Source of the DNA: Anaerolineaceae bacterium | Lineage (GTDB): Bacteria > Chloroflexota > Anaerolineae > JAAYZQ01 | Direction: 5' to 3' | Length of the DNA stretch: 10,603 bases | Assembly: GCA_012514775.1 (NCBI GenBank) | Contig: JAAYZQ010000028.1 | Coordinates: 1 to 10,603 of the forward strand | In this document: positions 1 to 6,302 of the stretch, piece after piece | Layout of the letters: each line of letters starts with the position of its first letter | Numbering within the stretch: position 1 is the first letter of the stretch | Translations under genes and position numbers: made by a program | Notes under the pieces: generated by a model | What the model was told of the DNA's origin: nothing | The model's database searches: none | The model's input: only the letters and a program-made list of their open reading frames with translations

Positions 1-640
1 ACAGCAGGGCACGGAAGCGCTCCGTTGCTTCGTCCCGCTCGCCGCCGAGGGCCAGGTACTTGGCCGCGGCCAGTTCCCCCTCGGGAGACAGCACTCCCCC
101 GGCCAGGCTGTGCCGTGCCAGGGCCAGGTAGTACTCTTGCACGATCTGGGCCGGCACCCGCCCGGGTGCCAGGCCAAGGCCGGCCTGGTAAGCGGCCGCC
201 GCCTCGGACCAACGCCCGTCCAGGGCCCACACCAGGCCCAGGGTCCAGGCGTCCCAGGCGGCCCGGCAGCGCTCCTCCGTCCAGGGCTGCTCCATAGCCC
301 AGGAGGAAGGCCGCAAGGTTTCGGCGGCCTGGCGCAGAGCGCGCGGGTCGGCCCAGGCCGGCGGCGATTGGCCCAGGGCGTCGCGGATCCACTGCCGGTC
401 GCTCCAGCCCTTGGCCCTCAGGAGGGAGCGCCAGGCGGAGGAGCTATTGGCCTGCAGCCGCACGGCCCGCTCCAGGTATCCCACGGGCGAAGAGGAGGAC
501 TGGTCTCCGCAGGGGCCCGTCCCGGCAAGGAGAAGGAGGTGCCCCAGGTTGCGCTGCAGCGCGGCAGCCAGGACGTCGCCAGAAAGCAGCAGTCCGGCTA
601 CCAGCACCAGAGGAAGCAGCAGAGCGACGGCTTTTCGCAA
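1..640 (-). CDS. Membrane-anchored Trp/Ala-rich helical protein, TPR-like (3' end beyond window)
   Basis: The frame is open from the flippase stop to the window edge, giving 213 residues with the C-terminus missing. Residues 1-22 are a positively charged start (LRKAV) followed by a leucine/valine-rich hydrophobic stretch, so a signal peptide or N-terminal membrane anchor is likely. The rest is rich in Ala, Leu and Trp and looks all-helical. The segment around residues 130-165 (DGRWSEAAAAYQAGLGLAPG) has the small/aromatic spacing of a tetratricopeptide repeat, and a second one ends at the edge (GGERDEATERF). I chose TTG at 640 because GGGA at 650-647 lies 6 nt upstream; TTG at 646 is the alternative. 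It follows the flippase by only 9 nt, so it is the last visible gene of the polysaccharide operon. TPR proteins are common beside flippases and polymerases, where they may organise assembly, but no specific function can be assigned. Confidence 0.72.
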   Translation of the reverse strand, partial: MRKAVALLLPLVLVAGLLLSGDVLAAALQRNLGHLLLLAGTGPCGDQSSSSPVGYLERAVRLQANSSSAWRSLLRAKGWSDRQWIRDALGQSPPAWADPRALRQAAETLRPSSWAMEQPWTEERCRAAWDAWTLGLVWALDGRWSEAAAAYQAGLGLAPGRVPAQIVQEYYLALARHSLAGGVLSPEGELAAAKYLALGGERDEATERFRALL

Positions 641-649
641 ATCCAATCC

Positions 650-2029
650 CTACCGGAGTCGCCCCGCCCTTGCCCGCGAGAGGGTCGCCGTGACCTCCGA
701 GGCCCGGGGGAGCAGCAGGTCGCCGAAGCTCAGGGGAGTGCGGTGGGTCACACGTTGGGCAAGGACGATCATGACTACGAGATAGCTCGCCAGGGAGGCA
801 ATGGCCGCCCCCATGAGGTCCAGCGGCCTGAGCAAGAGCGCCAGGCAAAGGGCGGTCACGACGAGGCCCAGGATCTCACCCCACAGGACGTCGCCCGGAA
901 AGCCCAGACCCCGCAAGCCGGCGCGCAGCACACCGCTGAAGGCATCGAACCCGGCCGCCAGGAGGAGGACGAGGGCCGCCGGAATCGCCCGCGAATAGGG
1001 ACTGCCAAAGAGGAGGGGCAGAACCAGGGGCGTGATGAGCGCCAGCACCAGGAGCGCGGGCACGACGGTGATGACCCCCAGGCGGGCCCCCTGGCCAAGC
1101 CTGGCGCTCTGCCGCGCGGGGTCCAGCTTCTCGGAGGCGATCCTGGGGACGAGGACGCTGGCGATGGCCTGCAGCAGCACCCGCAGCACGGCCCCGCTCC
1201 AGGAGACGGCCACGACGTACAGGCCCAGGGACTCGGGAGAGAGGAACGCGGCCATGAGCATCTGGTCGAGGCGCACGTTGAGCATGGCGGGCACAAATGC
1301 CAGCACCGACGGCAGGCCATAGCCAAGCAGGGGCCGCCACAGCCGCGGCTCGACTCGAAAGGGGCCCCCCAGCTTGGGCAGCGCCAGCAGGGCGAAGGGC
1401 AGCCCCAACGCCGCATAGCCCAGGAGATAGCTCCTCGACAGCCCAGCAGCGTCAGCCGTGCCCCGCGCCCAGGCCAGGAGCAGCACGACCAGCCAGACAA
1501 GGGCAGGCAAGAGGCGCATGACGTTCCATCGGGCGATCTTGCCCAGTCCCTGCATGGGAAAGGTGAACAGGCCCACCGTCGCCGACAGCAACACGATGAG
1601 CAGGTAAAAGCGTGCCGCTTCGACCACGGCCGGCGCCTGGGCCCTGAGGATCACGGGCATGAGCAGGTAGGCACCCAGGGCAAAGGGAATGCTGGACAGG
1701 ACCGTGAGAGCCATTCCGGAAGCAAACCATCTTCCACCCTTCGATGGCTCCCTGGCGGCAAAGTACACCAGGGCTTCCGTTACACCCAGCACGCCCAGCG
1801 AGGCGACCATGGTCGGGAACACCTGGATGGCGGCCAGCTCCCCGCGGCCGGCCGGTCCCAGGAGGCGAGCCGCGAGCATGCCGGTGAGGAAGCCAAAGCC
1901 TGTGATAACGGCGTTGGCGCCGGCGGTCTGAACGGTCTGGCTTAGAAAGGAACTCTTTTCTTGCACGGCGCGACAACCTTCGATGGTGCCAGCATCCCGT
2001 TGCGAATTCGGGACGTTGTCGTCGCTCAT
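650..2029 (-). CDS. Oligosaccharide flippase (Wzx/MOP superfamily)
   Basis: This 459-aa integral membrane protein probably flips an undecaprenyl-linked oligosaccharide across the cytoplasmic membrane. After a polar N-terminus of about 30 residues, hydrophobic segments alternate with short basic loops to the end, compatible with 12-14 membrane helices. The family signature ARLLGPAGRGELAA is at residues 54-67, immediately after the first helix, as is usual in polysaccharide-biosynthesis flippases. Length is normal for the family and no frameshift is seen. The frame could start at 2077, but the ATG at 2029 forms a 4-base ATGA overlap with the wecB stop, typical of translational coupling, and drops a non-conserved 16-residue extension. 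The TAG stop is followed, in the same frame, by the start of the next gene. Substrate cannot be read from sequence; the upstream genes suggest a repeat unit with modified amino or acidic sugars. Confidence 0.9.
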   Translation of the reverse strand: MSDDNVPNSQRDAGTIEGCRAVQEKSSFLSQTVQTAGANAVITGFGFLTGMLAARLLGPAGRGELAAIQVFPTMVASLGVLGVTEALVYFAAREPSKGGRWFASGMALTVLSSIPFALGAYLLMPVILRAQAPAVVEAARFYLLIVLLSATVGLFTFPMQGLGKIARWNVMRLLPALVWLVVLLLAWARGTADAAGLSRSYLLGYAALGLPFALLALPKLGGPFRVEPRLWRPLLGYGLPSVLAFVPAMLNVRLDQMLMAAFLSPESLGLYVVAVSWSGAVLRVLLQAIASVLVPRIASEKLDPARQSARLGQGARLGVITVVPALLVLALITPLVLPLLFGSPYSRAIPAALVLLLAAGFDAFSGVLRAGLRGLGFPGDVLWGEILGLVVTALCLALLLRPLDLMGAAIASLASYLVVMIVLAQRVTHRTPLSFGDLLLPRASEVTATLSRARAGRLR

Positions 2030-3204
2030 GCCGGGACCCGAATCCCTGGCAGCCCCTGATAGGCGGGCGCCCGCCACGGCTCCACCGCCTCGCCCAGGAG
2101 CGCGGCGGCGATGCGCTCCGCCGCCTGGCCATCGCCATACGGGTTGATGGCCCGCGCCATGGCCGCATAGGCCTCAGGATCGTCCAGCAGGCGCCGGGCG
2201 GCGGCCACGATGCGCCCGCGGTCGGTGCCTACGATCTGCACCGTACCGGCCGCCACCGCTTCCGGACGCTCCGTCACCTCCCGCAGGACGAGGACCGGCT
2301 TGCCCAATCCCGGCGCCTCTTCCTGGATGCCGCCCGAGTCGGTCAGCACCAGGCAGGCGCGCTTCAGGAGGTAAACCAGCGCCAAATAGCCCAGAGGCGG
2401 CGTCAGGGTGACACGGGACTGGCCGGCCAGCAGCCGCGTCACGGTGCCCTGCACGTTGGGGTTAGGATGGACGGGGTACACCACGTGCAGGTCGCCTTCC
2501 GCCGCCACCAGGTCGACCAGGGCGCGGCAGATCTCTTCCAGCGGCCGCCCGAAGTTCTCCCGGCGGTGGGCCGTCACCAGCAGGAGGCGCCCGTCCCGGG
2601 GTATGGCCCCCAGGGGTCCACCCGCTGGGTCGTAGGGCAGGCTCGCAGCCCACTGCAGAGCGTCGATGACCGGGTTGCCCGTCACCCGGATGCAATCGCC
2701 GGGTACTCCCTCGCGCAGGAGGTTGTCGCGGGCCCAGTCGGTGGGCGCCAGGTGCAGGTCGGCGACGACGCTTGCCACACGCCGGTTCATCTCTTCGGGG
2801 AACGGCTGCCAGCGGTCGTGGGTGCGCAGGCCGGCCTCGACGTGGGCCACCCGCGCCCGGGCATAGAAGGCGGCAATGGAGGCGGCCAGGACGGTGGTGG
2901 TGTCGCCCTGGACCAGGACCCAGTCGGGCCTTTCGGCCCGCAAGATCGGCTCCAGGCGGGCCAGCACGGCGGCCGCCACCTGGGTGGGCGACTGGTCCTC
3001 GGCCATGACGTCCAGGTCATAGTCGGGCGCGATGCCAAAAAGGTGGAGAACCTGGTCGAGCAACCGGCGGTGCTGCGCCGTGACACACACGCGGCAGTCC
3101 ACCCGGCCGGGACGGCGGCGAAGCGCTCGGATCACAGGCGCCATCTTGATGGCCTCGGGGCGCGTGCCGACAACCGATAGGACCTTTATTCGGGTTTTTT
3201 TCAT
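2026..3204 (-). CDS. wecB: UDP-N-acetylglucosamine 2-epimerase, non-hydrolysing
   Basis: A 392-aa cytosolic enzyme that interconverts UDP-GlcNAc and UDP-ManNAc, supplying ManNAc-type sugars for surface glycans. The N-terminal signature VVGTRPEAIKMAPV is at residues 11-24. Other family motifs are GDTTT (100-104), HVEAGLRT (121-128), HRREN (213-217), PVHPNP (244-249) and LTDSGGIQEEAPGLGKPVLV (287-306), which form the UDP-binding and catalytic cleft of the GT-B-like fold. By family alignment from memory, D101, E123, E137 and H213 fall at the catalytic/binding positions of E. coli WecB. Length matches the family (about 375-390 aa). No Shine-Dalgarno sequence is visible before the ATG, and 116 nt separate it from the previous gene. 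The stop overlaps the flippase start. If the product is oxidised onward to ManNAcA, that dehydrogenase (WecC) is not in the window. Confidence 0.95.
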   Translation of the reverse strand: MKKTRIKVLSVVGTRPEAIKMAPVIRALRRRPGRVDCRVCVTAQHRRLLDQVLHLFGIAPDYDLDVMAEDQSPTQVAAAVLARLEPILRAERPDWVLVQGDTTTVLAASIAAFYARARVAHVEAGLRTHDRWQPFPEEMNRRVASVVADLHLAPTDWARDNLLREGVPGDCIRVTGNPVIDALQWAASLPYDPAGGPLGAIPRDGRLLLVTAHRRENFGRPLEEICRALVDLVAAEGDLHVVYPVHPNPNVQGTVTRLLAGQSRVTLTPPLGYLALVYLLKRACLVLTDSGGIQEEAPGLGKPVLVLREVTERPEAVAAGTVQIVGTDRGRIVAAARRLLDDPEAYAAMARAINPYGDGQAAERIAAALLGEAVEPWRAPAYQGLPGIRVPA

Positions 3205-3320
3205 TGGGGATCAGTGGATATGCGGGGTTTGTCAATGGAGCTTTGATGAGGGGTCGTTGCGTTATCCGTCGTTTCCTATATCCGCTGCCTCCTTCGTCCG
3301 CTTATTGGGATCTGGTGTGC
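3205..3320 (-). other. Non-coding gap upstream of wecB
   Basis: This 116-nt interval between the UDP-glucuronate 4-epimerase-type gene and wecB shows no supported reading frame and no terminator. It contains a TTGACA (3235-3230), but the position 17 bp downstream reads GATCCC, not a -10 box. No Shine-Dalgarno is visible before the wecB ATG. Confidence 0.5.
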
Positions 3321-4298
3321 TTATCGGCTGTTCGTGTCGATCTCCCGCGCCCAATCGCGGTTGTCGCGGTACCAGTCCACCAGGCGCTCCACACCCTCTC
3401 GAAAGGGCACGTGGGGGCGCCAGCCCAGGAGCTGTTCCGCCCGGCCGATGTCCGCCCAGGTGGCCGGCACGTCGGCCGGGTGGGCGGGACGAAACTCCAG
3501 GATCGCCTGCCGGCCGGCCAGCTCTTCCACCAACCGCACCAGGTCCATGAGGACCACCGGCTGATCGGAGCCGAGGTTGATGACCTGGTAGTCAAGGTGC
3601 CGGAGGCCGGCCACGGTGCCCCGGGCAATGTCGTCCACGTAGGTGAAATCACGCGACTGGCGCCCGTCGCCATAGACGGTCACCGGTCGCCCCTCGCAGA
3701 TCCACTGCACGAAGCGAAAGGGGCTCATGTCGGGCCGGCCCGCGGGGCCATAGACCGTGAAGTAACGGAACACCGTGACGTCGAGGCCATAGAGGGCGTG
3801 ATAGGTGTAGCACAGGGCCTCGGCGGCCTTCTTGGAGGCGGCGTAGGGCGAAAGGGGCCGGTCGGTGTTGGCATCCTCACGAAAGGGCAGCGCGTTGCTC
3901 GCCCCGTAGAGGCTGGAGGTGGAAGCCAGGACGAGCTTTTTCACGTCAAATTCGCGGCACAGCTCCAGCAGGTTGAGCGTGCCGGTCACGTTGGCTTCCA
4001 GGTAGATCCACGGGTCTTGCACCGAGGGCCGGACGCCGGCCCGGGCGGCCAGGTTGATGACGGCGTCCGGGGGCGAGTTCTGGAAACAGGGCCGCAAAGC
4101 CCGGCGGTCGGCGATGTCGAGGCGCTGAAAGCGAAATCCGGGCCTGGCCTGAAGCCGTGCCAGGCGCCACTCCTTCAGGCGCACGTCATAGGCATCGTTG
4201 AGGTTGTCCACGCCGGCGACGGTGTGCCCCTCGTCGAGGAGGAGCTCCGCGACCTTGCTGGCAATAAAGCCGGCTGTGCCCGTTATCAGTATGTGCAT
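3321..4298 (-). CDS. NAD-dependent sugar-nucleotide epimerase, UDP-glucuronate 4-epimerase type
   Basis: A 325-aa extended-SDR enzyme. The N-terminal Rossmann motif reads GTAGFIA at 7-13. The stretch around AARAGVRPSVQDP (84-96) and NVTGTLNLLE (103-112) closely resembles UDP-glucuronate 4-epimerases, which make UDP-GalA from UDP-GlcA. The catalytic triad is visible as S128/S129 in STSSLYG, Y152 and K156 in YAASK. The C-terminal pattern PADVPATWADIGRAEQLLGW (274-293) is also typical of that group. The third glycine of the nucleotide-binding motif is alanine. Length is usual (about 310-340). The ATG has only a weak ribosome-binding site and lies 88 nt after the upstream epimerase stop. The exact substrate is inferred from similarity; another UDP-hexose or UDP-uronate is possible. 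It belongs to the polysaccharide operon. Confidence 0.85.
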   Translation of the reverse strand: MHILITGTAGFIASKVAELLLDEGHTVAGVDNLNDAYDVRLKEWRLARLQARPGFRFQRLDIADRRALRPCFQNSPPDAVINLAARAGVRPSVQDPWIYLEANVTGTLNLLELCREFDVKKLVLASTSSLYGASNALPFREDANTDRPLSPYAASKKAAEALCYTYHALYGLDVTVFRYFTVYGPAGRPDMSPFRFVQWICEGRPVTVYGDGRQSRDFTYVDDIARGTVAGLRHLDYQVINLGSDQPVVLMDLVRLVEELAGRQAILEFRPAHPADVPATWADIGRAEQLLGWRPHVPFREGVERLVDWYRDNRDWAREIDTNSR

Positions 4299-4386
4299 GG
4301 TCTACAACAGCTCGTCAATGGCTTGCAAAGGGCCGCAGGCCGGCCGCCAGCCGGTCCTGGGGAAGGGTATACAAGTGCCGGGATCG

Positions 4387-5406
4387 CTAGTCAAAGAGGT
4401 GTTGGTGGGCGACGACCCAGTCGTGAAGGCGCCGCACACCCTCTTCTTTGCCAACGCGCGGCCGCCAGCCCAGCTCGCGCTCCGCCTTGCCGATGTCGGC
4501 CACAAAGATGCGCTGGTCGCCGGGGCGCCAGCCGGCGCGCCCAACGGGCACGTCCTGACCCAGCAGGTTGCGGAGCATTGGCCCCAGCTCGGTCCAGACG
4601 GCCAGGGTATTCTCCGGCCCACCGCCCACGTTGTAGACCTGCCCGGCGGCGACGTCGATGCGGTCCACGGCCGCATCGTAGAGGGCCAGGAGGTCATCGA
4701 TCCAGAGGACGTCGCGCACCTGCTTGCCGTCACCATAGATCGTGATGGGCCGGCCGGTGACGGCGGCGATGAGAAACCAGGCCACCCAGCCCTGGTCCTC
4801 GACGCCGAACTGGCGGATGCCATAGATGCAGCTTTGGCGGAAGACGACGGTCCTCAGGCCATAGATGCGCGCGTAATCGCGGACGTACTGATCGCCGGCA
4901 CCCTTGCTGCAGCCGTAGGGTGAGTGAAAGTCCAGGGGATGCGTCTCGGGGATGCCCCGCGGATAGTCGCGATAGGCATAGTCGTGCTCGCGCTCCACGA
5001 CGACCACGTCCTCCATACCGCCATAGACCTTGTTGGTGGAAGCATAGAGCACGATGGGCGGCGCGGGCGACAGGCGGGCCGCTTCCAGCACGTTGAACGT
5101 GCCCAGGGCATTCACCTCGAAATCGTGACGCGGGTCTGTCACCGAGGTGGTGACGGCCACCTGCGAAGCCAGGTGATAGACGACATCGGCGCCTGCCACC
5201 GCAGCGCGCAGCCTCTCAATATCCCGGACGTCGGCCTCCACCAGTGTCCAGCGGGAGCCGTGGCTCGCCCGCAGCCAGTCGACGTTGGTCGTGGCGCCGC
5301 GGCGCGATAGGTCGTCGTAGACGGTCACCTGGTGTCCCTGCTCCAGGAGCCGATGTGCCAGGTTGCTGCCAATAAACCCTGCTCCCCCGGTAATCAGTGC
5401 CTTCAT
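4387..5406 (-). CDS. NAD-dependent epimerase, CDP-paratose 2-epimerase (tyvelose epimerase) type
   Basis: A 339-aa extended-SDR enzyme resembling the tyvelose epimerase (RfbE/Tyv) of Salmonella, which inverts C2 of CDP-paratose. Features seen are GGAGFIG (7-13) for NAD binding, NLSRxG-like DLSRRGATTNVDWL (32-45), QVAVTTSVTDP (82-92), the STNKVYG motif (123-129), and LDFHSPYGCSKGA (158-170) containing catalytic Y164 and K168. GKQVRDVLWIDD (227-238) and DQRIFVADI (297-305) also match that subfamily rather than GalE. The start was placed at 5406 because GAGGAG lies just upstream and the protein then begins MKALITGG; an upstream ATG at 5430 would add 8 residues. No other CDP-dideoxyhexose genes are visible, so the actual substrate may differ. 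It follows a 187-nt gap after the antiterminator gene and is the first sugar-enzyme gene of the operon. Confidence 0.85.
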   Translation of the reverse strand: MKALITGGAGFIGSNLAHRLLEQGHQVTVYDDLSRRGATTNVDWLRASHGSRWTLVEADVRDIERLRAAVAGADVVYHLASQVAVTTSVTDPRHDFEVNALGTFNVLEAARLSPAPPIVLYASTNKVYGGMEDVVVVEREHDYAYRDYPRGIPETHPLDFHSPYGCSKGAGDQYVRDYARIYGLRTVVFRQSCIYGIRQFGVEDQGWVAWFLIAAVTGRPITIYGDGKQVRDVLWIDDLLALYDAAVDRIDVAAGQVYNVGGGPENTLAVWTELGPMLRNLLGQDVPVGRAGWRPGDQRIFVADIGKAERELGWRPRVGKEEGVRRLHDWVVAHQHLFD

Positions 5407-5593
5407 AACTCTCCTCGTATGGCAAACCAATGTGCGGCCGTCGGGCAGTCCCTGCCTTCCGCGGGCAAGCTCCGCCCATCTGGCACAACCCTGTTCCAGA
5501 TTCTGGACAGAGCCTGTGGGCAGCCAACGGCCTGCCGCCTATGTAGGAAAAGCCAACCTCCCTTTTCCGGCACCGCCTTGCGCGGAAGCCGTG
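5407..5593 (-). other. Hairpin-rich gap between antiterminator and first sugar gene
   Basis: In this 187-nt interval no coding frame is supported. It contains at least four short inverted repeats: GGAAAAG/CTTTTCC (5546-5568), GGCAG/CTGCC (5519-5536), a bulged CTGT-CCAG/CTGG-ACAG repeat (5491-5510) and GGCAG/CTGCC with a 3-nt loop (5444-5456). None is followed by a T-run on the transcribed strand. The last part (5407-5415) is the ribosome-binding site of the next gene. It is a candidate RNA control region within the operon. Confidence 0.45.
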
Positions 5594-6082
5594 CTAGATG
5601 GGAGCGATGGCACTATAGTCCGTATCAACGGCCGTCATTCGGCCCATGACTTTCAGAAGAACACGAACGCGATCTGCGGATGATAGGGGCCGGTCAAAGA
5701 TGGCGTCCAGGTCACGCAGCGGCCCCGAGCTGAACCGAACCCGGTCCCCCTGTTTCAAGCGCGGGTAACCAACCTCGTCCGCCTCGCTCAGCCGGCGGCG
5801 GATCAGGTCCACCAGTTCTTCGGCGACGATGGCCGGTTGTTCGCCAAAGCTGACGATGCGGCGGATGCCGGGCATCCAGGCAATGGACGATTGAGGCGTG
5901 TCGTTGAAATCAAAGCGGGCAAAAAGATAGCACGGAAAGTAGACCATCTCGTCGGGGCGGTCGCTTCGCCGGACCTTGCGCCGCACCGTGGGTAAAAAGG
6001 TCTCGAAACCCTGCTCTACCAATAAGCCATGTACCTGTCGCTCTTTGCGCGGTTGCGTATAAAGAGCATACCAGTGCTTCAT
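5594..6082 (-). CDS. Specialised NusG paralog, transcription antiterminator (RfaH/UpxY/LoaP-like)
   Basis: A 162-aa protein with a NusG N-terminal domain (about residues 3-100; WYALYTQPRKERQV at the start, YFPCYLFARFD at 48-58 and GIRRIVSFG at 72-80) and a C-terminal KOW-like domain (about 110-160; KQGDRVRFSSGPL followed by RVRVLLKVMGR). Family members travel with RNA polymerase and let it read through terminators or polarity in long operons. A general NusG is expected elsewhere beside rplK. This copy is the first gene of a polysaccharide operon, the classic setting of RfaH, UpxY and LoaP. The KOW segment reads GPLRDLDAIFDRPL, closer to RfaH-like proteins than to the glycine-rich KOW of housekeeping NusG. 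I chose the ATG at 6082, preceded by GGGAG about 10 nt away, because it opens directly on the WYALYT core; a frame from 6136 adds 18 unconserved residues. Confidence 0.9.
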   Translation of the reverse strand: MKHWYALYTQPRKERQVHGLLVEQGFETFLPTVRRKVRRSDRPDEMVYFPCYLFARFDFNDTPQSSIAWMPGIRRIVSFGEQPAIVAEELVDLIRRRLSEADEVGYPRLKQGDRVRFSSGPLRDLDAIFDRPLSSADRVRVLLKVMGRMTAVDTDYSAIAPI

Positions 6083-6213
6083 CGCGTTCTTCTCCCTTTT
6101 CCCCCTACCCGCCAACCGGGGAGCGCCCATAGGCATCTTCCCTGTTTGGCCTGTGACGCGTGCCTGGGCGAGGCTTCGACGAACGTGGGGATCGACCTTT
6201 GAGCATGCCGTGC
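6083..6213 (-). other. 5' leader of the polysaccharide operon
   Basis: About 125 nt lie between the predicted transcription start (near 6207) and the antiterminator ATG. I see no coding region. On the transcribed strand it contains GGCGGGTAG (6113-6105) inside a short TCCCC/GGGGA stem-loop, followed by the purine-rich ribosome-binding region. The leader is long enough for regulation, but I recognise no riboswitch class in it. Confidence 0.4.
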
Positions 6214-6242
6214 ATTGTACACACTTCGAACCCCCTTGTCAA
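6214..6242 (-). promoter_or_regulatory. Sigma-70 promoter of the polysaccharide operon
   Basis: On the minus strand a perfect -35 TTGACA (6242-6237) and a -10 TACAAT (6219-6214) are separated by exactly 17 bp. Start of transcription is expected near 6207. It is the only strong promoter seen before the antiterminator and sugar genes, and lies about 60 bp downstream of the mazG stop on the same strand. Confidence 0.85.
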
Positions 6243-6250
6243 ATCCTCGC

Positions 6251-6275
6251 GTCTCTGGCAGGAGCTCCTGGAGAC
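6251..6275 (-). terminator. Possible mazG terminator or operator: bulged inverted repeat
   Basis: GTCTC and GAGAC arms enclose the palindrome CAGGAGCTCCTG (6259-6270), with three unpaired bases on one side, giving a strong hairpin. It lies after the mazG stop (6303-6305) and ends 8 bp before the -35 box of the next operon. No run of T follows, so it is not a canonical intrinsic terminator; it could instead be an operator for the adjacent promoter. Confidence 0.35.
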
Positions 6276-6302
6276 TGTGGTTCTTGCACTCGGTCCCCGA
6301 TT

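Noticed and set aside
110..1945. Long plus-strand open frame of 611 codons
   Set aside because: It lies antisense to the flippase and the helical-protein gene. Its translation is Gln/Gly/His-rich with no domain, as expected from the opposite strand of GC-rich coding DNA.
3207..3235. TTGACA upstream of wecB as an internal promoter
   Set aside because: The sequence at the proper 17-bp spacing is GATCCC, with no -10 resemblance, and it would start inside the gene.
3204..4923. Plus-strand open frames over the epimerase genes
   Set aside because: Antisense shadows of two well-supported epimerase genes; translations show no family motifs.
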